Part shown: piece by piece, positions 16,040-23,680 of the stretch
Position numbering within the stretch: position 1 is the first letter of the stretch
How the letters are laid out: each line of letters opens with the position of its first letter
Translations under genes and position numbers: made by a program
Source: an uncultured Actinomycetes bacterium
GTDB taxonomy: Bacteria; Actinomycetota; Actinomycetes; UBA12327
Reading direction: 5' to 3'
Length of the DNA stretch: 32,685 bases
Assembly: GCA_903920865.1 (NCBI GenBank)
Contig: CAIXNN010000024.1
Coordinates: 1-32,685 of the forward strand
Notes under the pieces: generated by a model
Seen by the model: only the letters and a program-made list of their open reading frames with translations
Told to the model about the DNA's origin: nothing
Databases searched by the model: none

Positions 16040-16284
16040 TGAAAGTGGCGCCCTTCACGATGGGGAACAAGTAAGGCTCGTTGGTCAGGCTGCCTGCCAC
16101 AGGTGAAACATTGATTGCTAGTTCTCGCCAGTGGCTGTCAGGTTTGAATCACAGCCTAGGAGCCGGCAGGAACGCGTGTCAACGCACCTGCGAAGTATTC
16201 CCGCACCCAGGCTGTTCCGGCACCGGCTGGGGCTGTTCGCGTGTGTGGGCAAGTGCCTTGGCGTGGCGAAAATTGAGGAGCAGG

Positions 16285-16312
16285 TTGACGGGACGCGCTA
16301 CGGGTATCTAGT
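16285..16312 (+). promoter_or_regulatory. Candidate promoter for surface-protein pair
   Basis: TTGACG (16285-16290, five of six matches) and TCTAGT (16307-16312, four of six) are 16 bases apart. Transcription would begin near 16319 and leave a leader of about 130 bases before ATG 16447. Confidence 0.4.
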
Positions 16313-16418
16313 GTTCGGGGGCTGGAACGTCGGGCGTAGCCTGTTCGTCCAAGGATTTATCGGACCTTCCCCACAGTGTCTGAATGTGGGTCGGGCTCGG
16401 ACTTGATCTGACCACCTT

Positions 16419-16435
16419 CTCGTCGCAGCGACGAG
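16419..16435 (+). promoter_or_regulatory. Hairpin just before the DUF916 gene start
   Basis: CTCGTCG-CAG-CGACGAG is a perfect 7-bp stem with a 3-base loop, ending 11 bases before ATG 16447 where a ribosome site would normally lie. It may control translation. If the true start were upstream (ATG 16384) the stem would be inside the coding region. Confidence 0.4.
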
Positions 16436-16446
16436 CCGTCGAATGG

Positions 16447-17484
16447 ATGCGCAGAGTGAAACAAGGCTCGAGCCTTCGATTGACCCTAACTTTGCTAGCC
16501 GCTGGTGTTGCCGGTGCACTTATTGTTCCCATGTCGGCGCCTGCGCAGGCCGCCGATAACGGAGCTTGGTCTGCTGCACCCACCCAGCAAGGATCATTTG
16601 CTGGTCGTCAATTCTTCTTTGAAGAGCTCGCGCCGGGTGCCACCGTAAAGGATTCCATTACCGTCAAGAACGCAAGTGCGGCACCTTTGGACTTGGATGT
16701 CTACTCCGCTGACGCGTTTAACGTTGAAGCCGGTGCAGGATTTGCATTGCGCAAGCGTGGCGAAACCAATACCGATGTGGGTTCTTGGATCACGGTCGGT
16801 AAAACCAAAATTGTGTTGCAACCTGGGCAAAAGGGGAATGTTCCTTTCACTTTGACCGTTCCACGTGGGGTGACCCCCGGTGACCACGCTGGTGGAGTTG
16901 TCACCATCGAGCCTGCACCGACTCCAACCGGTGACTCCAGCCAATTGCTCATTCAGCGGGCCCTCGGAGTTCGCGTTTACGTGCGGGTGGCGGGTCCGCT
17001 TTCGCCTCGCCTAACCGTTACGAACGTGGACCTGGCTGTTAAGCCGGCTCGCTTGCCCTTCGTAGGCCAGCAGGGTGGGGCGACCGTGACATATACGGTG
17101 GAGAACTCCGGAAACGTGCGTCTAACCGCTAATCGGCAAATCGTCCTTAAGGGCATCTTCGGCAATACTTTGCATGACACCGGCACAGGGCCGATTCCTG
17201 AAATTCTGCCTGGTTCGACAGTTCGTTTGACGGAAAATTTCAGCGGCATGCCGGTCCTAGATCGCGTCAGCGCAAACCTGGTGTTGAGCGAAAAGGCCAA
17301 TAACGTCAAGTCGGCTGGGCAAGCTTCGGCTTGGTCAATCTCGTGGGTCTTCTTATTCCTCCTGCTTTTGCTGATTTTGGGTACGCTAGGGGCGATTTGG
17401 TGGTCAAGACTTGGAACGGCTGCCTCTTCACCGGTTTCACCCGCAGCTGGACCGACGACTCAACCGGAGACTGAACAACCGTGA
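16447..17484 (+). CDS. DUF916-type membrane-anchored surface protein
   Basis: 345 residues from ATG 16447. There is a Sec signal peptide (basic start, hydrophobic core, cleavage likely after AQA at residue 35). The extracellular domain resembles the DUF916 / WxL-interacting peptidoglycan-binding family, with FFFEELAPGATVKDSITVKN, VPRGVTPGDHAGGVVTI and a second Ig-like part. A C-terminal membrane helix (about 297-320, WVFLFLLLLLILGTLGAIWW) is followed by a short Pro/Thr/Glu-rich tail inside the cell. The track start at 16384 adds 21 residues that spoil the signal peptide. Start choice is not certain because no clear ribosome site is visible. The next gene overlaps its stop, so the two proteins are made together and may act as a cell-surface complex. 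Confidence 0.7.
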   Translation: MRRVKQGSSLRLTLTLLAAGVAGALIVPMSAPAQAADNGAWSAAPTQQGSFAGRQFFFEELAPGATVKDSITVKNASAAPLDLDVYSADAFNVEAGAGFALRKRGETNTDVGSWITVGKTKIVLQPGQKGNVPFTLTVPRGVTPGDHAGGVVTIEPAPTPTGDSSQLLIQRALGVRVYVRVAGPLSPRLTVTNVDLAVKPARLPFVGQQGGATVTYTVENSGNVRLTANRQIVLKGIFGNTLHDTGTGPIPEILPGSTVRLTENFSGMPVLDRVSANLVLSEKANNVKSAGQASAWSISWVFLFLLLLLILGTLGAIWWSRLGTAASSPVSPAAGPTTQPETEQP

Positions 17485-18845
17485 TGCGCAGCAGGCTCGC
17501 CTCCAAAACAACGGTCGCCGTGTCGGCCTTTGTTTTGATTGGCATCAGTGGGCTGATTGCATCTTCAGCCCAAGCATCGATGAGCCAGGCTGACCCGAGT
17601 GTCCCAGTGGTTCAATCGCCTGTGACTTCGACGGTGCCAGGTGCAACCACTCCCAATCCTTCAACTCCTAGTGCGCAATCCATCGGCCGCCGAGCGGTTT
17701 TGAATGTGACGATTGGAAGTTTGCAGGACAACAATTTCAAGGTCAGTGGATCTGGCTGGCCTGCAGGTCAACCGGTGACATTGCAGGTGTGTGGAAATAG
17801 CTTCCGCAATGGCACAGTGGACTGCTCCAAGGATCAGGCTCAAACGGTGCCAAGCTCAACGGGCGATTTCATCCAGGCCATCACATTGACAAGGCCCCCG
17901 AGCCCATGCCCATGTGTTGTCCACGTTGCTACCTTTGCTGACCCCATAGCTATTGACTTGCCCTTTGATTTTGTGGGAATTCCGACGGCGACTCCGTCAA
18001 CGACGACAACAACTCGCTCCATTGATGTCAACGCGAGCATCTCTGGCTCCGGGCCGTTCTCGGCGTACTTGGGCGGGGCTGCAAAGCGGGAATTGCTGTT
18101 GAGTGTCACCAACACCGGTTCACAGCCATTGGTCAACCCGTCCCTGAACTTGTTTGTCGGTCGTGGCGAAGACCCAGCTGATCCGCTGGTCAGCCCTGAA
18201 GGTGGACAGCCCAATCTGGGAACCATCGCTCCTGGGGCCACGGTTGAATACCGCCAGCCAGTCACTATTGGCGCCCCTGCATTCGGCCAGTACCGCGTTA
18301 AGGGCGAGTTTTCTGGTCTGGACTCGATCACTATTGATCAAGTCCAAAATGCTCAGGGCGATTTGAGTTTTTCTGTTGCTACCTCAAGCTATCCATGGGT
18401 TTTGATCATCGTTGCCTGGCTACTCCTACAGATTCCTCTTCTGGGTCTGTACAAGCGTCGCCCGGTTGCGCAATTGCCAACCGATGAGGATTCCTTAATT
18501 GAACAGTTGCCGGTGGCTGATGGCAATGCTGGTTTTGCTGCGGGAATGTTTGACCAACCCATTGCAGTTGGCGCCACCGCTGCGGCCGTAGCCGCACCTG
18601 CTGCCCAAATGGCCCGATCAGCAACTGCTCCTCCACCACCGCCACCGGGCTACCGGGCCGTCCTGCCCGCCGGACAGGTTTTCGCCGCTCCCGTTGTGGC
18701 TACAGTCGCGCCAGTTGCGACAAGTGCAAGTGGTTTGCCGCCGATGCCCGCACCTGCTGTAGGAGTTTCGGCCGCACCTGTTGCAACGCCAGCACCGACC
18801 GGTGTTGAAGCCTTACGCGCCTTGCTGCAACCGCCACAGCAGTAA
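17481..18845 (+). CDS. Secreted, membrane-anchored protein with Pro/Ala-rich cytoplasmic tail
   Basis: 454 residues. A signal peptide (VAVSAFVLIGISGLIASSAQA, about 12-32) is followed by a Pro/Thr/Ser-rich linker. Next comes a domain with two cysteine pairs (CGNSF, VDCSK, CPC) near 75-165 that resembles neocarzinostatin- or Ig-like folds, and a second Ig-like domain near 180-300. One membrane helix (about 304-324, YPWVLIIVAWLLLQIPLLGLY) precedes a 130-residue Ala/Pro/Val-rich tail with PPPPPPGYR. GTG 17481 overlaps the previous stop by four bases (GTGA); ATG 17484 is an alternative. Function is unknown; operon partner of the DUF916 protein. Convergent with the minus-strand hydrolase. Confidence 0.65.
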   Translation: MMRSRLASKTTVAVSAFVLIGISGLIASSAQASMSQADPSVPVVQSPVTSTVPGATTPNPSTPSAQSIGRRAVLNVTIGSLQDNNFKVSGSGWPAGQPVTLQVCGNSFRNGTVDCSKDQAQTVPSSTGDFIQAITLTRPPSPCPCVVHVATFADPIAIDLPFDFVGIPTATPSTTTTTRSIDVNASISGSGPFSAYLGGAAKRELLLSVTNTGSQPLVNPSLNLFVGRGEDPADPLVSPEGGQPNLGTIAPGATVEYRQPVTIGAPAFGQYRVKGEFSGLDSITIDQVQNAQGDLSFSVATSSYPWVLIIVAWLLLQIPLLGLYKRRPVAQLPTDEDSLIEQLPVADGNAGFAAGMFDQPIAVGATAAAVAAPAAQMARSATAPPPPPPGYRAVLPAGQVFAAPVVATVAPVATSASGLPPMPAPAVGVSAAPVATPAPTGVEALRALLQPPQQ

Positions 18846-18855
18846 TTTCTCAGAC

Positions 18856-18886
18856 CTAACCAACGCTGTTAGTGGATTTATTCCAC
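18856..18886. terminator. Weak paired hairpins between convergent genes
   Basis: CTAAC-(7)-GTTAG at 18856-18872 and GTGGA-TTTAT-TCCAC at 18872-18886 are two short stems in the 44-base gap between convergent genes. They could end transcription from both sides but are short and without clear U-tracts. Confidence 0.25.
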
Positions 18887-18889
18887 GCA

Positions 18890-19591
18890 TTAGCTACTCA
18901 GCAAAAACTCACAAACCATGTGCGCGTTAACCATCGGGCTGTCGTGTGGCCCATCTAAGACGGCGTAAGAAATGCCCTGATCATCAAGGTGAAGCCGGGT
19001 GTATTGACACGGATAGGTCTGCGGCGTTTGAGAGAAGAACGCGAAGGTAGCTGGAACCTTCTGCGCATCGGTTGACCTCAAGGTGACCGCATCAAGGGAA
19101 GGGCCAATGGGCGTGGGAACAAGGCGCGAGTTAACAAATTCGATCAATTCAGGATCAACAAATCCTTGTTCAGGACCCACGGGGCGAGCTGGAATCATCA
19201 ACGTGGGATCAAGGTCGGCTGGCGGCGCCGGGACCCCTGGCGGGTTTAAGTCCACCCCCCGTTGCCCGTTTCCGGGAACTGCTGCATCTAGGTAAACGAC
19301 TCTCTTGATCTTTCCGGAATCAGTTTCAAGGACTTGCCGCACCGGTATCCCGGCTTGGCTGTGAGCCACCAGAACAATCTCGGAGTCAGCTGTGGCGGTG
19401 CTCATGGCTTGACGTATGTCCTGGACCCACTCAGCCAACCCAACGCGGGTGCCAACGCGCAAAGTATCCGGCTCGCATCCGGTGAGCGTGGGAGCAATCA
19501 CGGTGTGGCCGAGTAAAACAAGCTCATCGCGCACCTTGTCCCAAGCCCAGCCACCGCGGAATGCCCCATGAACTAAGACAAAGGTTGTCAT
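18890..19591 (-). CDS. Alpha/beta hydrolase, methylesterase (MES/salicylate esterase)-like
   Basis: 233 residues. FVLVHGAFRGGWAWDKV (4-20) is the hallmark start of the plant methylesterase and hydroxynitrile-lyase-like group and of its bacterial relatives. The nucleophile elbow VAHSQAG has Ser78, and His216 in GPHDSP is the likely base. There is no signal peptide, so it is cytoplasmic. Bacterial relatives are very common and usually of unknown substrate. Plant members include MES16, which demethylates chlorophyll catabolites; with a chlorophyll-like gene set in the same window this is worth noting but not evidence. ATG 19591 has AGGCAGG upstream. It starts 9 bases after the small barrel protein gene and is the last gene of a four-gene minus-strand cluster. 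Confidence 0.72.
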   Translation of the reverse strand: MTTFVLVHGAFRGGWAWDKVRDELVLLGHTVIAPTLTGCEPDTLRVGTRVGLAEWVQDIRQAMSTATADSEIVLVAHSQAGIPVRQVLETDSGKIKRVVYLDAAVPGNGQRGVDLNPPGVPAPPADLDPTLMIPARPVGPEQGFVDPELIEFVNSRLVPTPIGPSLDAVTLRSTDAQKVPATFAFFSQTPQTYPCQYTRLHLDDQGISYAVLDGPHDSPMVNAHMVCEFLLSS

Positions 19592-19600
19592 CGGGCCTGC

Positions 19601-19939
19601 CTAAATCTCAGGGATGAGTGTCGTTGATCCAGGTCCGGTATCTAGGACGATGTCAACAAATTCACGTGGGTAAGAATCGTAGGGTTTCATGTGTTCATAC
19701 ATTATTTCGGTGTAAGCCACATACCCCTCTCGCTGCGTGCACTGGGTGTAGGAATCCACGTGGTCAAAAAATCTCAGGTTCATAAAGTGAGTTCGATCTT
19801 CTTGGCCGCGCACCAGCAGTCGACGAATAAAGCCTGGGTGATCATCGAAGAACTGAGCAAATCCTTCTGAAAGCTCTATGTAGGCATCCGCGTGAGCATC
19901 TTCATCCTTGGTCCACGCGTGCGAAATAACGATAACCAT
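19601..19939 (-). CDS. Small dimeric alpha/beta-barrel (ABM-like) protein
   Basis: 112 residues. The pattern of an N-terminal strand (MVIVISHAWTK), a helix (ADAYIELSEGFAQFFDD), HPGFIRRLLVRGQED, LRFFDHVDSYTQC and a final strand fits the ferredoxin-like dimeric barrel of antibiotic-biosynthesis monooxygenases. These use substrate-assisted oxygen chemistry; the wider fold includes IsdG-type haem oxygenases and many stress proteins. No specific active-site signature stands out. ATG 19939 has no clear ribosome site but lies 9 bases after the stop of the preceding secreted-protein gene, so translation may be coupled. Function undetermined. Confidence 0.5.
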   Translation of the reverse strand: MVIVISHAWTKDEDAHADAYIELSEGFAQFFDDHPGFIRRLLVRGQEDRTHFMNLRFFDHVDSYTQCTQREGYVAYTEIMYEHMKPYDSYPREFVDIVLDTGPGSTTLIPEI

Positions 19940-19948
19940 GAGGTGATG

Positions 19949-21241
19949 TTACGTCAGGGTGATCGTCAAGGTGGTGGTGTAGCGGTCAGCGGCCAAGAAC
20001 GGCGGGAGGGTGAGTTCAATTGTTGACTGCACGAAGTACAGACCACCGGTACTTTGCGAGACGAGGTTTTCGTCCGTGTTCTTTGTACACAGACTCACCG
20101 TTCCAGCAAAACTTTGGGCGGCCGAACCAGCCGACTGTCCTGGTGCCACCAGTGAGGCATTGAATCCGGTCAACAAGGTAGGCGTGGGCTGGGTGTAGTC
20201 GTAGGCGTTGCTGGTCGTGCTGATCGAACACGATGGGGTGGCCTTTAGGGCGCTCTTGTTCAAGGAGTTTCCGGAATCCCCTGTGAAATTATTAATCGTC
20301 GCGGTCAATGACCAGCCGAAGGTGCCGCCGCGAGTGTCAGTAACTTCGATGTCGTTGATGTGTCCGGTCACAGTTGCTGTCGTAAGCGGGGTCTGCACAG
20401 TTCCAAGGTTGACTGATGTCGCGCTGTTGTTGGCATTGGCTGTGGCTCCGCTCGTACTGCCAGAGGTCGGGGTCGTATTGGTGTAGGCCCGCTGGGTGAG
20501 CACGCCGCCGGCAACACTGGCGAACAGCACTTGCTCAGTAGCGCAGCCCGCCCCACCGGTTGAGCCTGCGGTTTGAGCGGTGCAACTGCTTACCGGCGAT
20601 GCAGGCGGGGTTTGATTCACGGTGGTGCGGGTGGCATAGGTGGAAGTACTTTGAGGCTGGCAATCAACAGTTGCCCCAGCAAGGTTGGCATCGTCGGTGG
20701 CAGTGAATACGTACTTGAATTCGTCGGGGATGAGCTCAAGTTTGTCACCGATGTCAAAGTTCTGGGTACTGCCCGTGGAGGTTGTCGTGGGCACTATGAC
20801 CGAAACCGGCCCCGGTGCGCTGATCGCACCACCGGCCGAAATCGTTGCTGCAGTGCTCACAGCTCCGGTGCTGCTGCTGACGGCAAACAGAATTGATCCA
20901 CTTTGTTTACGAACATCAATTTTTGGCTCAGCCCTAACTTGTGCACCCGTGATATCGAAGGGCAAGTTGGGGTTGATGGCTGGAAACGAATAGGTGGCTG
21001 AAAATGATGTTCCGTATTCAACGACCAAGGGTGAGGTCATAGTCACGGCGTAGTCCGAGATGCCAAGGTCGTAGACCGCATTGAGCGCGGGGGCGTTAAA
21101 CGAGCACTGGAATGGCACGGTGATAGTCGATGCCTGAGCTGCTTGCTGGGTCATGGTCATGACACCGGTGGCAGCCAAGACTCCAACGATCACCAAGGCG
21201 ATGCGTTGGGTCAGGCGATTCTTACGCGCGGTTTTGATCAT
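19949..21241 (-). CDS. Secreted beta-rich protein, DUF6801-like, unknown function
   Basis: 430 residues. Signal peptide: basic start, hydrophobic core IALVIVGVLAATGVMTM, likely cleavage after QQAAQA near residue 37. The mature part begins TITVPFQCSFNAPALNAVYDLG and has repeated Ser/Thr/Gly/Asn-rich beta-strand patterns, resembling actinobacterial DUF6801-like extracellular proteins. A central stretch (ASPVSSCTAQTAGSTGGAGCATEQ) carries two cysteines. The C terminus ends in a beta-strand-like TTTLTITLT. No membrane anchor or sorting motif is seen, so it is released or held non-covalently. ATG 21241 overlaps the preceding stop by one base (TGATG). Function unknown. Confidence 0.55.
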   Translation of the reverse strand: MIKTARKNRLTQRIALVIVGVLAATGVMTMTQQAAQASTITVPFQCSFNAPALNAVYDLGISDYAVTMTSPLVVEYGTSFSATYSFPAINPNLPFDITGAQVRAEPKIDVRKQSGSILFAVSSSTGAVSTAATISAGGAISAPGPVSVIVPTTTSTGSTQNFDIGDKLELIPDEFKYVFTATDDANLAGATVDCQPQSTSTYATRTTVNQTPPASPVSSCTAQTAGSTGGAGCATEQVLFASVAGGVLTQRAYTNTTPTSGSTSGATANANNSATSVNLGTVQTPLTTATVTGHINDIEVTDTRGGTFGWSLTATINNFTGDSGNSLNKSALKATPSCSISTTSNAYDYTQPTPTLLTGFNASLVAPGQSAGSAAQSFAGTVSLCTKNTDENLVSQSTGGLYFVQSTIELTLPPFLAADRYTTTLTITLT

Positions 21242-22062
21242 CAGCTCGGGGCCACCTGTCCCAAGATGACTCGCTTGAGAAATTCCGGGGCCACCAAGGT
21301 GCAGTAGTGGGCGCCCTCAAAGCGCGGATTTCCCGTTGAGTTGGAATTTGCTACGAGGGCACGAGACCCCACTTGTGCCACCGATCCGCTGGTGGTGATT
21401 GCCGCAACGCTTGGGGTCCAACTCGGGCCATCGAACACGACAGTGTCGGCAACTGTCACCAACGTGTTGGCATTGGCTGACGGCAAGTTGCTGGCTGTGG
21501 GGTTGTAAACGGCAGAATTTTTTTGTCCGTTGCTCAATGAGCCCCACACGTTGTCAATCGTGGCTTGATTGACCACACGACATTGTTGATCAGTGCTGGG
21601 GTTTGTACTCAAACCAGTTCCAGCGCTACCAAAGCCGTACGCCGGCTCAACGACAAAACGCCCCGAGTTGTTGGTTGATCCGTTTGGCCATGCTCCGGCC
21701 GTGAAACTTTCACCAGTTCGCAGTTTGCAGCGAAGTAGCTTCGGCTGGGTCTGCTGGGCATCTTCGTAGAGCGTCCACTGCGAATCGTTAATCTTCTTTG
21801 TCGTTGTGGTTACCGATGACTTAGAGTAAACGAAGTCGTCCAGACTCTTGTAGAGCGAATTCGTTATCGTGAAATCGCCGCCGTTTTCGGTAAGTTTCGC
21901 GCTGTCAACGTTGGCGATCGTCTCTTGTGCATCGGCACAGAACCTGAAAAATCCCTGGGGCGTAATCGTGTTACCAGGGATGGGTGCGGCCCCAGATAAA
22001 GCAGGAATGGCAAGGGCGGCGATGATGCCCAAAAGGACAACTGTTAGCCGCCGGCGCCTCAT
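21241..22062 (-). CDS. Secreted protein of unknown function
   Basis: 273 residues from ATG 22062 (MRRRRLTVVLLGIIAALAIPALSGAAP), which gives a typical signal peptide and has GGAG 5 bases upstream. The track start at 22092 adds ten residues before it. The mature part carries four cysteines (FCADA, LRCKL, QCRVV, YCTLV) that may form two disulfides. No domain is recognised. It is first in a four-gene minus-strand cluster and directly coupled to the next secreted protein, so the two may work together outside the cell. The divergent gene is the Sua5 homologue, 141 bases away. Confidence 0.5.
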   Translation of the reverse strand: MRRRRLTVVLLGIIAALAIPALSGAAPIPGNTITPQGFFRFCADAQETIANVDSAKLTENGGDFTITNSLYKSLDDFVYSKSSVTTTTKKINDSQWTLYEDAQQTQPKLLRCKLRTGESFTAGAWPNGSTNNSGRFVVEPAYGFGSAGTGLSTNPSTDQQCRVVNQATIDNVWGSLSNGQKNSAVYNPTASNLPSANANTLVTVADTVVFDGPSWTPSVAAITTSGSVAQVGSRALVANSNSTGNPRFEGAHYCTLVAPEFLKRVILGQVAPS

Positions 22063-22203
22063 GGACACTCCACTTTCGCTAAGTACGGTCATCTATCCTC
22101 GCGTGAAAGTGCAGTGGGCGAAAGCGGTTTTTATTACATTCCAACAACGGCTGGCGGGCGTGCCCGCCGTACGGGGGCCAACGGCAGGCGAGAGGATGGG
22201 TCC

Positions 22204-23202
22204 ATGAGTGGAGTTCGGGTCGAAGTAGCCAGCCCTGCTGGGGTTAAGCTGGCGGTGGCCACGCTGGCCGCAGGCGGGCTGGTTGTCCTGCCCACTGAGA
22301 CGGTCTATGGCCTTGGGGCGGACGCCCGATCGGAACTAGCCGTGGCCAGAATTTTTCAGGTCAAGGGCCGGCCGGCCGATCATCCGGTCATCGTCCATGT
22401 GCTCGGGGCCGGTGACCTGGATGCCTGGGCTCAGGAGGTCCCTGATTACGCCCGCGCCCTAGCTGATCGATTTTGGCCGGGCCCTTTGACGTTAGTTCTT
22501 AAGCGCAAAGCATCAGTGGGCGAAATCGCCGCTGGAGGCGCGCCGACGATTGCTTTGCGAAGTCCATCTCATCTTGTGGCTCGCGCCGTGATTGAACAGT
22601 TGGGTTCAGGTGTAGCTGCACCGTCGGCTAATCGTTTTGGTCGGGTCAGCCCAACTACGGCTCAACATGCCATTGACGAACTCGGCGATGTGTTGTTGGC
22701 AACGGATTTAGTTCTCGATGGTGGTGAATGCTCAATAGGTGTTGAGTCCACCATTGTTGACTGCACCGGTTCGCAGCCGATTGTTCTGCGTCCAGGGGGC
22801 GTGACCGAATCCGACATTTCCCACATTGTTTCGTTGGCAGTCCAGGGAATCAGCGATGCAGATTTAGAAGTTCGCGCTCCTGGCACTTTGGCCGCGCATT
22901 ACGCACCCACAGCTCGAGTCTTACTCGCCGAACCGGTGGAGGCAGACGCAGTTATCAACGCCGCACCTTCGGGTGAAGTGGGGTTGCTCTGCTTGGTGGA
23001 TTTTGAACCGACAAGCGAACGTTTTGTTCATCGATTGGTCGCCCCGGGCAATGTGGATGAGTATGCGCAGGACCTTTATGCAGCCCTTCGGCGTGCTGAC
23101 CAACTTGGACTTGTCGCGGTGGTAGCCGTTTTGCCGCCGGCGGAAGGCATCGGGGTGGCAGTGCGAGACCGCCTGCAGCGCGCAGCCACCGGATCGGCCT
23201 GA
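22204..23202 (+). CDS. L-threonylcarbamoyladenylate synthase (Sua5/YrdC family)
   Basis: 332 residues. It makes threonylcarbamoyl-AMP from threonine, bicarbonate and ATP for the t6A modification of ANN-decoding tRNAs. The YrdC domain (about 1-200) shows VVLPTETVYGLGADA, the KGRPADHPVIVHV loop, FWPGPLTLVL, ALRSPSH and APSANRFGRVSPT, all diagnostic. VLRPGGVT is followed by the Sua5 linker motif APGTLAAHYAPTARV and a smaller C-terminal domain, so this is the long Sua5 type. The track extends to 22114, but ATG 22204 after a purine-rich GAGAGGA is the only sensible start. Confidence 0.9.
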   Translation: MSGVRVEVASPAGVKLAVATLAAGGLVVLPTETVYGLGADARSELAVARIFQVKGRPADHPVIVHVLGAGDLDAWAQEVPDYARALADRFWPGPLTLVLKRKASVGEIAAGGAPTIALRSPSHLVARAVIEQLGSGVAAPSANRFGRVSPTTAQHAIDELGDVLLATDLVLDGGECSIGVESTIVDCTGSQPIVLRPGGVTESDISHIVSLAVQGISDADLEVRAPGTLAAHYAPTARVLLAEPVEADAVINAAPSGEVGLLCLVDFEPTSERFVHRLVAPGNVDEYAQDLYAALRRADQLGLVAVVAVLPPAEGIGVAVRDRLQRAATGSA

Positions 23203-23221
23203 TCTGCACTAGCGTGGTGTT

Positions 23222-23398
23222 GTGGTTGATACATCGGCCGATCTCGGTGCCGGCGTTTTGACAACATTTCGCTTGGTGACCTTCCCCATGTTGCGGGGTG
23301 CATTGCTTGCCGGCGCGATCCTGGTCGTTGTTTCTATCATCCCCATCTACCCGTCACAAAAACTTGCTGGCGAAACTGCGACCGGAGGTCGCTTTTGA
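23222..23398 (+). pseudogene. Remnant of an ABC permease (EAA loop fragment)
   Basis: A 58-codon frame from GTG 23222 that the ORF track does not list. DLGAGVLTTFRLVTFPMLRG followed by ALLAGAILVV matches the EAA cytoplasmic loop and following helix of spermidine/putrescine-type (PotB/PotC) permeases. It then runs straight into a short tail (SIIPIYPSQKLAGE) that looks like the very end of such a protein. The rest of the permease is missing on both sides, which suggests internal and N-terminal deletion. It could instead be a small one-helix membrane protein of new function. It sits between the Sua5 gene and tRNA-Lys. Confidence 0.45.
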
Positions 23399-23406
23399 TC
23401 ACGTGG

Positions 23407-23479
23407 TGGGCCGCCCGGGGCTTGAACCCGGAACCCACGGATTAAAAGTCCGTTGCTCTACCAATTGAGCTAACAGCCC
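23407..23479 (-). tRNA. tRNA-Lys (anticodon UUU)
   Basis: On the minus strand GGGCTGTTAGCTCAATTGG opens a full cloverleaf. The anticodon arm is ACGGA-CTTTTAA-TCCGT with TTT in the loop, the T arm is CCGGG-TTCAAGC-CCCGG, and the 3' acceptor side GCGGCCC pairs with GGGCTGT. The encoded CCA is at 23404-23406. Confidence 0.95.
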
Positions 23480-23590
23480 GGGGACACGTAGGAAAGTTGG
23501 TAGTTATTTCCTCAGTGGCCATTAGCACAAGGTTAGCGGGGACGTTTACCTCTGTTTTCCGGGCCCAAAGCACCCACCAGACATGCAAGA

Positions 23591-23617
23591 GGCGGCCCGA
23601 GCAAGGCTCGGACCGCC
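23591..23617 (-). terminator. Hairpin terminator after the FkbM gene
   Basis: GGCGGCCCGAGC-AAG-GCTCGGACCGCC forms 11 base pairs with one C-A mismatch and a 3-base loop, 63 bases downstream of the FkbM stop on the minus strand and before tRNA-Lys. The U-tract is poor, as is common in actinobacteria. Confidence 0.6.
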
Positions 23618-23680
23618 CCTTGGCAGACCAACTCTGACTTTCGTGCTTGATGAGGTGGTGCCGAACGCCTTTCGGCCCGG

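Larger units (their letters stand above)
16040..16446. other. 407-base divergent intergenic region
   Basis: This is the only gene-free stretch above 300 bases. It separates the minus-strand transporter operon from the plus-strand surface-protein genes and should hold both promoters. On the minus strand CTGACA (complement of 16136-16141) followed by TAGCAA after 15 bases is a weak promoter candidate for the operon. On the plus strand a better candidate lies at 16285-16312 and a hairpin at 16419-16435. The ORFs listed here by the track have no ribosome sites or family features, and I see no gene. Confidence 0.5.

Noticed and set aside
20397-20560. Repeat-rich Ser/Thr/Ala region as a possible tandem repeat or CRISPR
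   Set aside because: It is low-complexity coding sequence of the secreted protein with no regular unit or spacers. No CRISPR-like array was seen anywhere in the window.
23404-23680. Integrated element at tRNA-Lys
   Set aside because: No integrase and no repeated tRNA 3' end were found in the window.
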